Source: Paramacrobiotus metropolitanus
Taxonomy: Eukaryota > Tardigrada > Eutardigrada > Parachela > Macrobiotidae
Direction of reading: 5' to 3'
Assembly (NCBI RefSeq): GCF_019649055.1
Contig: NW_026570268.1
Location: forward strand, 930,001 to 994,000
DNA length: 64,000 bases
Part shown: one piece after another, positions 10,760-21,600 of the stretch
Position numbering within the stretch: position 1 is the stretch's first letter
Layout: every line of letters starts with the position of its first letter
Notes under the pieces: model-generated
Database searches by the model: none
What the model saw: only the letters and a program-made list of their open reading frames with translations
What the model was told of the DNA's origin: nothing
Position numbers and translations under genes: made by a program

Positions 10760-11585
10760 TATGCATGTACAAACGCTATACCGAATATTAGTAACGTTTT
10801 TCGATCAGCAAAACCGGTTGAAACAGCGAGTGGTGCGTACTTCAAACTTATATCACTCTGGTCATGATCAGCTGACAGCAAAGCCCGGCTCGACTGAAAA
10901 ATATTTTTAGCCAAAACATATTTCTAAAATAGCGCGTCGTTACGCCGTCTTATAAGAAAGAGGAGCTACGACAATATGGGGTGCGGCCACTGCGAGCATT
11001 TAATAACTGACAAAAGATGCCCATAGTTAAAGGAAATGTAAAAACGTTGTGCCCAGACGTCTGTCACCGCAGTATAACCGGGATGGCAAGAGCCAAGAGG
11101 TGAATATAATCGTTTCTTATTAATTTAACCGTGCTATGCTTCGGTCACATGCAGTTCCCGCAGAAAGCGAACGCACTTTTCTAGTACTGTACTTACAGTA
11201 TTACCTAATTAATCAGCGTCCGAAATTAAATTCCCATTAACGACCGGATCCAGCACGAGTCGTGTAGCTGTAACTCGTATGTAAGAGACTTGCGCCTGGT
11301 TAATAGTTTCAAATATAATTATATAAGCGCGCCAGAATATGCATAGCACGCTTTTGTCATTTTGAAAACGCGCTTCTATCATGGTGAATTTGGTCAAATT
11401 TTAATTTCTTTTAGCAGGGTTCCTTATCTTGCTATTAACCGTTTGATTATTCACGTCGAAAGCCAGTTACAAGCCCCACCCACAAATAAAACCAACGAGC
11501 GGCCGAAACGTCGGCGAAGAATCAGCACTAAACTTGGGAGCGTAAAACTATAACCACGTGGGAAGCAACATCATCCCCATCGGCT
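10760..11585. other. Intergenic, nothing recognised
   Basis: AT-rich flank between the exon fragment and the 3' end of the minus-strand F-box gene. Only short ORFs on both strands; no repeat or RNA gene seen. Confidence 0.4.
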
Positions 11586-13936
11586 TCAGTCTTTGAAGCA
11601 GGCATCAAGAGCCACAAAGGTCACATTGGTCAAGGAGGGAATGTCCAGTTGGCGGAGATCCATCGTGTCCCACCGCTGGGGATCGTCATCCGGGCCGAGA
11701 CAGTTGAACCTAACCAACAAAACATTCCATACACTTTTTCTTGGTCCATAAAACACGATCTCCGCAACCGGGCCACTTACAGCTTGAGAAAATCTCGGAT
11801 AACGCTCCACTGCTCCGGATAGACCAACGTCAGCATCCAGCGCGCATGGATGGCGGTGACCTTTTGCAGCACCCGCTGACTCGCCGCCGGGCAGTGGGCG
11901 TCAGCCGTGGCCAGCAGTATTCGTGCTTGTTCCGCGGCCGTTTGTGTGGAATGGAAACGCACCATCGGAATGATTATTTCCAAGCGATCCGGGGAATCAC
12001 GGATGTGATCCAGTTCAACATCCGGCTGGGGCACTCCATCATCGGCCCACAATATCGCGCAGGCTGATCCCTGGATGGCTTCGGACGCGGTGAAGTTGAT
12101 CAGCATCAGCTCATCGCAGACCGTCATCATCCCCGCCAATTCATCGCATTCCAACTGGCCGTTAAGGTCATTGCGCTGGAAGACCAGGAAGGCTTTTGTA
12201 CGAGCCACATCGATTACGTCACGACCGTTCTTGACAATGATCAGCGGCAGGTGTCGACTTTCAGCGTGTAAGAGTCTTCTGACTGACGACATTTTCGAGC
12301 ACAGCGCGAACCCGTTATGCAGATGATTCCGGCCTTCCGTCAAGGCCAGCGTGCGGGTGTAGTGCGGCTGTATGCGTTGCAGCAGGGCGCCCAGATTGTA
12401 CTTGAGATATTTATCGTACTCTTCCTCTAAGTCTTTGTCACCATAGGGTTGCCGGTCGCATTGGGCGCAGACATCCAAGAGGATGTCCCGGTTGTCCACG
12501 TAGCTCGTGCTGAGCAGTCTCCACAAAACACACACTCTGGCGAAGAAAAGATGCTATGGTCGTTAAGTTTCGCCAGTGTTATTTCTATTATTACGGGCTG
12601 TTGCATGGATAAGGTAAGCGTTATGGTCGCGCTCGTAGATGCCTGTTTATAATTGCATTTTGAAGCAATAACTGATTTAACATCTAGAACATTTAATTAA
12701 AAATATCTAAAACAAGTATAGTTTGCAACTTTGAGAAAAGTCTACTGTTATCCACAAACGTACATTATCTGTTATCGTACAAACAGCGAATTTATTCGGA
12801 TAAATACGGATACTGTACGGTCTGTACCTGCGTGTCCGCAACTGAGAATCCACGTCAAGATATCGGAATATTCCTCCCAAAATCGGATGCGGCAGCTCGC
12901 CTGCGCAGATTTGCAGTAATTAAAATCATTAAATAATTCGAATTCTAATCATTAAAGTTCGCTCCGATTGTTGCTGTGGTACGTGCTATTAGTTATAAAC
13001 TCCCGGAGGAACAGCACAAAATGACTACCGCCTTTCCTTTCAATCGATACCACACTAACCAAGCAGAGTCCCATCAGATGGAGTGGTGTCCATCTTCACA
13101 GGCAGTGTCGCTAGTCTCGCAGTGAGGTAGCTATCGCAGGCGCTCTTCAAGTCCTCCTCGTCCCAGAACATACTCTGTCTGTAGCGGTCCCGGTGCATCT
13201 CGGCGCAGACGAACGTCACCGTATCGGATCCCAGTCGGGCGAACAGACGACCACCGACATTGATATAATAGCAGGGACAGCTTCCACTGTCAGGGTGCAG
13301 CCCGGTGCACTGGAACAGCATGCAGTCGTCGCTAGCATGCGCAGAAAACTGACAATCACCTCGAAGACCGGGCGGCAATGATAACTGGCAGGTACGGGCC
13401 ACGAACGCCGGGAGGAAATCCAGATCGGGCAGCCGATGCGCCTGCGGATAGGGGATGGCGTATTTCCTGTACAGGAATCCGGAGCTGCGCTGGAAGAAAC
13501 TGCCACCATCGCCAGGCATCGGCAGAGCGGTCGCGATGTGCGACCACAGCACGAGGCGGTTGGCGGGGGACGCAGCAGAATCGTTCTCAGCCATACGCAC
13601 CGTGAAGAATCCACCGACTGAATTGTGAACGATAATGGCCTTACGAAGCACCAGCGGTCCCCCGTTGGTTTGCCGCAGCGCAGCGTGGATCGTTTCGCCT
13701 TGGCGTGACACGTCCGGTCTGCGAAGAGATGGATGCGGCCATAAGCAGCTGGAATGAATCCATTGGGGCTTCATGTCAGCCGCGTCGAAGTCCACCAAGA
13801 ACTTGTCGCCGTCAATGTCCTGAACGTATCCCAACCACCACTGGCCGTGGTCGCGCTGCACCAGCACCGTGTTCCCGTAGTTCAGCTCGCGAGCACCCGA
13901 GAACAGTTTGCGAAAGTACAGCGATGTCGCGGGCAT
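11586..13936 (-). CDS. Tudor-like/F-box protein, copy 2
   Basis: Four exons read on the minus strand: 13936-13060, 12900-12828, 12536-11781 and 11709-11586, about 609 residues. All junctions keep frame (phases 1, 2, 2), with donors GTTAGT, GTACAG and GTAAGT. Residues about 20-60 form a Tudor-like unit (NTVLVQRDHGQWWLGYVQDI, then DGDKFLVDFD and PQWIHSSCLWPHP). A conserved middle region follows (RKYAIPYPQ). The F-box is split by the second intron (ELPHPILGGIFRYLD then RVCVLWRLLSTSYV). The C-terminal region has weak repeats and ends ALDACFKD. The ATG at 13936 is the natural start. Copy 1 at 2.5-5.1 kb shares the order of parts and the two intron phases. A decayed 3' fragment lies at 7.5-7.9 kb. 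An F-box predicts binding to Skp1 in an SCF ubiquitin ligase; the substrate is unknown. Confidence 0.8.
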
Positions 13937-14810
13937 GGTGCTGCTGTGATAGCGATGAACGGCTGCTCAGCGGAGAGCGGACTGTGGAGACAGAAAACCG
14001 AAACAAGCGAAAAGAATCACTGGTATTCTGGTAGTCAGCCGTTGATGAAATACAATCAGCAGAAAATTTAATACGAAATATTGTGATTGTGATTGTGATT
14101 TAAAACTTCACTTTGCAAAAACGTGTTTGAGCATGAATACGAGTCAGTCGACTCACCATCAGTAGAGTACGTACGTACTACGTACTTTAATAGCGTACAA
14201 ATCGTTGTAGCCAGTAAACCTGCAGTAGCCAGACTAGCGGTGGAGGTGGTCTCATGCGCTGTCTTCGTCAGGCGCTTCCGCCTCTCAGCCGGCGGCTACG
14301 TGAAATGATCTCATCAAGGTGCTGCATCGGTGATCACGAGCCATCAGCAGTGCCATCCAGCACTTCCGAGTTCCGACTGAAATGCTCTCTGGAACACCCA
14401 TTTACTGGTTTCTTTTTGATAATATCGTAGAAAAATAGTTTTTACATATTTTCCGACAATGTGAACGGCTTCTAGGCCGTCCACTTGGCGGTTTGTACTT
14501 GATTTGTGTGAAGACTAGTTCAACTTGTCCGTAATCGATTTTCGGAGCCTGCAGCATTGAATAATTTGCAGCGCGTGCAACCAGTTCCCTGTATAACACA
14601 GTCTGCGCTACGACTGTACGAGGATTTCTGGTTGATGAGCCGCGTTGTAGATGGTGCGTCTGGCGGAAATCTCAATCGGACTGTGACATCCCTGGAAGAA
14701 CGTTTATCCCTGATTTCTCCGGCGTCGCACCGCGCAGTAAGGAAGCAGAAGGGACGGGAATAAGTGCGAGCCATGTGGAACGTGCGAAGTAAGCGCGCCG
14801 TACGCGATGC
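13937..14810. other. Intergenic, divergent upstream regions
   Basis: Lies between the minus-strand F-box gene and the plus-strand DELE1-like gene, so it should hold both promoters. A (GATTGT)3 run sits near 14083. An open stretch at 14557-14763 could be a 5' exon of the next gene, but I found no splice pair to support it. Confidence 0.4.
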
Positions 14811-17800
14811 ATGCCGCGGCTTTACTCTGATTGCCTGCAGTCTGAATCGAAGTGCGGGTTTTTTGACGCTGTGTGTTGTGGTGTAGATGTGTTGCGAAAT
14901 CTGTCCTACCGTCTCAAGACCTCGGCCAATGGCTGTACGCACGGCACGAAGGAGGGACGGGAGCTGGAGGACGAGTACAAACATCTGTGGGCGTCGGGAT
15001 TTCGAGCGGGAGACTGGCATGCACGGTAAGGATTTTAACGAGTGCCACGCGGCTCAAGTTCCCTCAAAAAATCCTAAAAAATTTCCGTGCGTTCGGAAAC
15101 CGATGTTCATTACGACAAGTATTTTCTAAAATAAACTTGTGATATAAAACATGAGATTTCTCAACATTATAGATTATAATCACCAACAAGTCTGATAAGA
15201 AATGAATTACCTATGTTATTATTATTAACGATAAATAATAATTAAATATCATTGGAATTGTTTTTGTAAAATTAAATCATTAAAAAAACTGCGGTTTTTT
15301 GTTAATGGTAATTTTGCTAAATTAGTGCAATTTAATTTGGATTGAATCATGTACAAAATTGATGTTTTTTCGGTTGATGCGGATCTTATTAAATTAATTT
15401 GTTAAATAATTCGGAATTAAACATTTAGAAATTCTGGCATTTTTTTGTTAATGGTAATTTGTCATTTTAATTAAGCTGAATTAATTATGTTGTTGACAAG
15501 TTGATGACCGTGGAGGCATGTGATTATGAGCGCATTTGACATTTGGCAATCGTTTAGCGATTTTAACCTTGATTAATTTGGAGGAATCCGGTGATCTAAT
15601 CTCTTTGGATGCATAATCAGTTTGCGTTATTTTTCCGTTTGCAGTCCGAGTGCGCATTATCCGCACCTCGCCGGTCCGCTGTCGTCGTGCGGCGGCCAGC
15701 AGAACGGCGCCGGTCGCAGTCAGGAACGCCGTTCGCAGCGCGAATCCGACTGGGATTCGCTAAAATTCCCCTGACGGGACGCTGGATCGAAGCGCTGGGA
15801 TGGGTACGTTTTTTATTTTTTTGGATTTAATTGTGTTTTAATTGAAATTTAATTTAACTGGAATTTACCTAAATTGATTTAATTTTATTTTTAATTTGTA
15901 TTTAATTGCCTACGTTGATTCCCGCAGGGCGCGGCGTTGGGATTCGGGCTGAATCTGCTGCACGTGCGGCAGGAGGAGGCCTGGCGACGGCGCTGTCCCC
16001 TGGAGCGGCTGACCGCCCTGGAGGGCCGGCTGCCGGCCTGGACGCGCGACCTCTACGCCTTCTCCATGCCGCTGCACGCGCGCAGTCCCCTGATCAAATC
16101 CGTCCTGCCCCTGCCGGCCCCCCGCAGTTTCGATACACTGGACGGGAGCAGTGACGAGTCCTTCAGCGACGCGGATACCTCCGTCTATTCATTGACCGAA
16201 TCTTCCGTAAGTCTAACAAGATTTTTATTATTTTTGCCACTCTTTTTGCTAACAAACTGGTTTTCCCGTGCTTGTGCCGTTGGCATTTGAACGCTTAAAA
16301 TTTAGCATTTAAACTGATTTTTACTTGAAATTTAATTTTTCTTATTTAGTTTTCTTTGTAAATTCGGTTAATTAATTTTTTAAAATGTTAATATCCACAA
16401 GATTTTTTATATTTTTGGTTTTTCCATCCGTTTTAACAAACTTGTTCTGTGTGTTTGTGCCGTTGGCATTTAAAAGCTTAAAATTTAGCATTTAAACTGA
16501 TTTTTACTTGAAATTTAATTTTTCTTGTTTACTTTTCTTTGAAAATTCGGTTAATTAATTTTTTAAAATTTTAATATCCACAAGGTTTGTTATATTTTTA
16601 ATTTCTCCATCCTTTTTTAACACACTGGTTCTGCGCGTTTGTGCCGCGGGCGTTTAAACGCTGAAAATTAATTAAGCTGGAATTTAATTTGAATCGATTT
16701 GTATTTGAAATTTAATTTTTTCTTATTTAATTTCAGTTGTAAATTCGGTTGGTTAGTATTTTAAAATTTAATTTTGTGTAGGAAGATGCGGATAACAAGC
16801 AGATCCGCTACACCCCGGAGAGTGTAGCGTTGATGCGCGTGATGCGCGAACAGCTGACGAATGTGGCGCGCGACTACGTCAGCGAGCTGCAGGCCTTGTT
16901 GGGGCGCGCGCAGGGCGCGGCGGCCAGCGAGGACAGCGCGCAGGAGGAGTACAATCTGGGCTTGTTCTACGAACTGGGCATCGGCGTCCCCCGCAACCCC
17001 GAAAAGGTCAGTCTTCGCTGGACAGTTATAGAATAAAATTTAAATTCCGCTGGGTAGCCTGCTGCTGTTGAAAATGCCAGTAGAAATAAAAATTCCTGAT
17101 TGTGGGATTTCTGAAAATAATAATTTTAGTCGCATTATTGTATTTATAGGCCGTTGACCATTATATGGAAGCCGCCGCTCTTAATCACCCTGTGGCCGTT
17201 GAAAATGTGATGTTTCTGCACAAATTCGCCACCGGTAAGCTCACAAATTTCGCTATCACATCCCATTTATCGGTGTCATTTAAGTACCATTTTTTTTAAT
17301 TTTTTAGTTCGTTTATTGTCGATTTTGCGGAACTCGTTACTCAGTTAGTTACTGTAATTCAGTATTTGTTCTGAATAATTTTAATTAATTGCGACTGATT
17401 AAATGTCATTTAATTTCACTCCAAGTTATTCGGTAGAATCGGTACAGACAGACTAACCGTACAGTAGAAGCCTTATCGCCGTTATATCGAGGGTGATTTA
17501 TTTTTTGATTTTATTGGTAATTTTTAATGATTTTTTTTTAATTACATGTAATGAAATTAATTACGCCATTAATTTGTTTGTAGCGTCCGCACAGTTGGGC
17601 GTGCGGCGCGCCTCCTCCAGCCCGGCGCTGACCGCCCTGACGGACAGCCAGAGCGATCTGGACAGTGATTCAGAGGACGAAACGGGTCCGCCGCGAGCCG
17701 GCAAATTCTGGCGCTCGGACACGGACAGCGGCGGCAGTTTCGACGCCAGCTCCCGCTCGCGCTCCCGCTCCAACTCGTTGCCCATGGACGGCGGCAAGCC

Positions 17801-17849
17801 GTGGCTGCTGGGCGGGGCCGGCGCCCCGCCGGTCCGCGCCGTTGTGTAA
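14811..17849 (+). CDS. DELE1: DELE1-like mitochondrial stress protein (Sel1/TPR type), with an apparent frameshift
   Basis: Six exons: 14811-15025 (start uncertain), 15645-15803, 15928-16206, 16782-17006, 17150-17234 and 17584-17849. The second exon, read in the phase set by the first, gives SAHYPHLAGPL and ends DWDSLKFP at a TGA (15772). One base later the frame continues PLTGRWIEALGW into the third exon's GAALGFGLNLLHVRQ, which lines up with the hydrophobic segment of vertebrate DELE1. A Sel1-like repeat follows (EEYNLGLFYELGIGVPRNPE / KAVDHYMEAAALNHPVA). The Ser-rich tail (RRASSSPALTAL) also resembles the end of DELE1. In mammals DELE1 relays mitochondrial stress to the kinase HRI. Only about one to two Sel1/TPR units are seen, against seven or so in vertebrates. 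One missing C in the cccc at 15768-15771 would explain the break; assembly error and a real lesion are both possible. Confidence 0.65.
16210..16780. repeat. Three tandem ~185-bp units inside a DELE1 intron
   Basis: The intron is almost entirely three diverged copies of one unit. Each has ccacaag/taacaag, then a T-rich run, TTTGTGCCGTTGGCATTT (GCGGGCGTTT in the third), aaatttagcatttaaactga and TTGAAATTTAATTTTTCTT, then AAATTCGGTTAATTAATTTT. Unit starts are near 16210, 16398 and 16580. Confidence 0.8.
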
Positions 17850-18670
17850 TATACGCACCCGTGATAATAATCATATGCACCCTAATATTATTTACCCTCT
17901 TGTTGCTCCTTCTCCAGTATTTGTTGTATGCTATGGCTGGCATAATATGCTGCAATATGTGCACGCCAAGTGTGCGTGTGTGCTTTGGATTTTAACCGGG
18001 TAGCTTGTTGAATTTTTGCCCTAATGCTGCGTTTTATTTGTTGTGTCGTTGGATCTGACGATGGATAGGCTTTCTCCATTACATATACAGTAACGGATAT
18101 GTTTAGCAGCTGATATTAATAAATTTATCGGTCGACTATCGAAGATGATTCCCACTGGTGTTTTCTACATTTTTTTAGGGTCGTTTAATGCCACTGATAT
18201 TTGTTCTTCGCTGACATTTAATTTTTGTATTGTTACTATTAATTTTTGATATTTCTAATTTCACTGATAATTCTTTTTTATCCACATTAATTTTCCCGAT
18301 ATTTATTCTGCACTGCTCTGCCATTTGCTTTGTATAAATCGTCTTTATCGTTAGTTGATTGTCAGTTATGGTAAACTGAATTTCCCTGGCATTTTCTCTT
18401 TTTTCTGCATTTATTTTACGGGTACTTACTCGTACCTGACTGACACTGATTTTTATATATTTCATTTGATGGAAGTCAATGCTAGCTTTTTAATTCCATT
18501 GATATTTAAATTTTGTTCAACGATTTTTTTATGTCGGTATAACAATCTTATTTTACATAGCGTTTATTCAGTTTTCCTTCCGCATTTATTTTACTGCGGT
18601 ACATTTTTCATTTCCCTGATATTTCTTTCTGTACAACTACGTAACAAATCAGGCACAATTTCCCCAGCAA
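17850..18670. other. Convergent 3' flanks, no gene
   Basis: T-rich, low-complexity sequence between the ends of the DELE1-like gene (plus) and SARS2 (minus). No ORF with credible composition and no RNA gene recognised. Confidence 0.5.
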
Positions 18671-21600
18671 TTATTCCTCTTTGACCACTTTGCCCTTCTT
18701 CCGCCATTTGAGCGCCGGCACCTCGTCGGGCTTGTCGATCAGCTCCGCCCCGTGAAAATACGGGCGAAGGACCGCGGGAATCCTGACGGAGCCGTTGTGG
18801 ATCTGGTGCTGCTCCAGGAGGGCGATGATGAGACGGGGCACGGCGCAGGCCGTCCCGTTGACGGTGTGGACGAACTGCCGGCTGCTGGAGTCCCGCTCGT
18901 TGGATACCTTCTCGTCCGCGTCGAAACTGATGTTCAGCCGCAGACTCTGGAAGTCCCGGCAGTTGGACGTGCTGCTGATCTCCCCGTACCGGCCCTGTCC
19001 CGGCATCCACGCCTCAATGTCGAATTTACGCGCCGCCGACATGCCCAGATCGTTCTCCGGCATGTCCAACACCTGCGCCATAAATTACCGACAATTAATC
19101 ATTTTTAATTCCATTTAAAATAATTATTTAACGGGAAAACAGCCCAGCAAGTCCACAAATGACTGCCGATAATTAATTGCGGTATCTCACGATTTACATA
19201 AATATTTAACGGAAAGATAGTTTTGCACCTGCACAAATAACTGCCCAAATTACAATAATAATAAGCTCAAAATAATAAATAAATCAAATGATACTGAGCG
19301 AAAAACACACAAATTCAAATAATCTGTAATAAAAATAAAACGATATACCGTATCAATTAAATATTTTTACTATGATAACGAAAATTAACCACTATTTATG
19401 TGATATAAGAAACGAAATATAAATGCAGAAATTTCAAATGGCACAGCGACGTACCTGCGCATGGAGCTGCAGGGCGTTGACGATTTCCGTCTGGAGGCCG
19501 AGGAAGTAGCGGTGCTCGTCGTCGCTGCGCTGCGGATGGCAGACACTGAACATCTCCACCTTGTTGAACTCGTGCACACGGTAGATGCCCTCCTGGATGT
19601 CGGAGATCTCGGCGCGGTAGCAGCGACTGACCGCCGCCATGCGCACCGGCAACTGGCTGGCCGCCAGTCGCTTGTTCTGCCAGAACGCTCCGAACGCCAT
19701 CTACTAAACAATTCATTTATTCAGCCAGGCAAAAATATTATTACTAATCAAGTATACCAATTATACGCAGCCGCGGTGCTTTTAATTTTGACAAGTCCAT
19801 TTAATTATCTGTAACAGAAACTTAGCGTGGCCGGTCACGAGAAAAATATTACGGGGGTCCAGCGAAAAATACTGGAGGATCCGTTGTAATACATTTAGAT
19901 ACATAAAACGCAACTGAACGATTTTCTGCACAATAGCCTGAATCATTTTGTGCAAATGACTTTCCTGTCAAACATAATTTATGTTTCACGCAAACCGCTA
20001 AGCTGAACCCTTAAATTAATTAAGGGAATTCAAGGACTTCCGGCGCTTGCAACAACTACAGCCGCTCGATGCGGCAGCGTAATGCGAATTTAATTTGGAA
20101 TTTTTTAAGCTCCCCGCCTTTTTATTTTCCTTTTCTCCACAACAGATTATTTTCCTACAATAATTTTAGAAATAATTAGGAATGAATCACAGGAATAATT
20201 GTAAGGTGTTAATGTGTCATTTGGAACCAGACCGAAGCAAACCCAACCGGTCGGCCTTCACGACGCATAAAAAATTGCGACGTAAATCGCGGACTGAAGG
20301 AAAAAGCCTGCCGAAGAAAATTTTATGATGTTTTCGCTAAAATTCCGGTGATCACAAACTACATCCCGATCCGTTTCATCATCAACTGCTGCAAATTCGG
20401 GAAAATCTCCAGCAGCCGGCTGGCCCAAGCCGCCGCCGAGTCCCCGCCGATCGTTAGACCCTTCACATCGAGCGAAATCGGCCGAAACACCTCGTGATTC
20501 ACACCGGTCAAATTCATCCCGCTAATATCGAGGAATTCGATCCTGGCGCCTTGAAACACCCCCGGAACGAGGACACTGGCGTTGATCCCGCTCAAATCAA
20601 GGTTCCGCAACGTCAAACCACTAAACCCGAGGGGCGCGATGCGTGTCAGGGGGTTGTCGGCGAGATTGACGACCTGGAGGTGTCGATTCAGCGATAGTTG
20701 GTTGACAAGGATTTCGCGTAATAGATTGCCAGATAGGTCGACTTCCTGGAAATATGGAACGGATCGAGCAATGGCCGACCACGGCAGTCCGTTTAAACTG
20801 GTGTTGGCCAGACGCAGCACCCGCAAACTGGAAGTCTTGGAATATAGTGTCGGGAATCGGTTGCCGGTTGTCGTTGAGGGCGTCCGGTTGGCGTTCGCCT
20901 AGGGGGTTCGAGCTTAAATCCAGCACCTCGAGAGAGGCCAACTTTAAGGCCATACGGGGCGGGATTTCGCGGATTAAGTTGTGCGACATGGTCAGCACCT
21001 TCAAATTAAAATTAAGTTAATTTTACCAGTGTCTGGAACGGTCGGAAATGAAATATTTGCTTCCCAGTAAAATTCGAAACATCAAACAAAATATTTTATC
21101 CTGGACTTGTCTAAAAACAACACATTAATTTTAAAACAAGAACTGGTCAAACGATTTTGGAAAGATTTAATAAAATGCAAAGGAATAACGGCTGAAAATC
21201 ACGATAACATATCAACAAAAAATTCTAGTAATATATTATGAATTTCTTTGGAAAATATTCGAAAAATAAATTTTTAAAAATTCATTTGTGAAAGTTTTTT
21301 TCTTTTCAAATCAATTGCATTTCAAATCTTCTAGGAAAACCTATCCAAAAGTGTTTGAATTGAACCCTTACCTTTAAGGAACTGAGGAAGTTGAACATGG
21401 CGGAAAACACCGGCTCGATGCGGTTATAATCCAGATGGAGATGCGTCAGCCGGGTCAGATTGCGAAAATTCTGCTCCACGGCAAAACTCAGCCGATTGTG
21501 CGTTAAATTCAGCACCTGCAGCGTGTTGGACACGTAGTGAAACGGCGAGGATGACATGCGCTCCAGATCCGAATGCGTCAGATGGATTTCCTTGAAGCGC

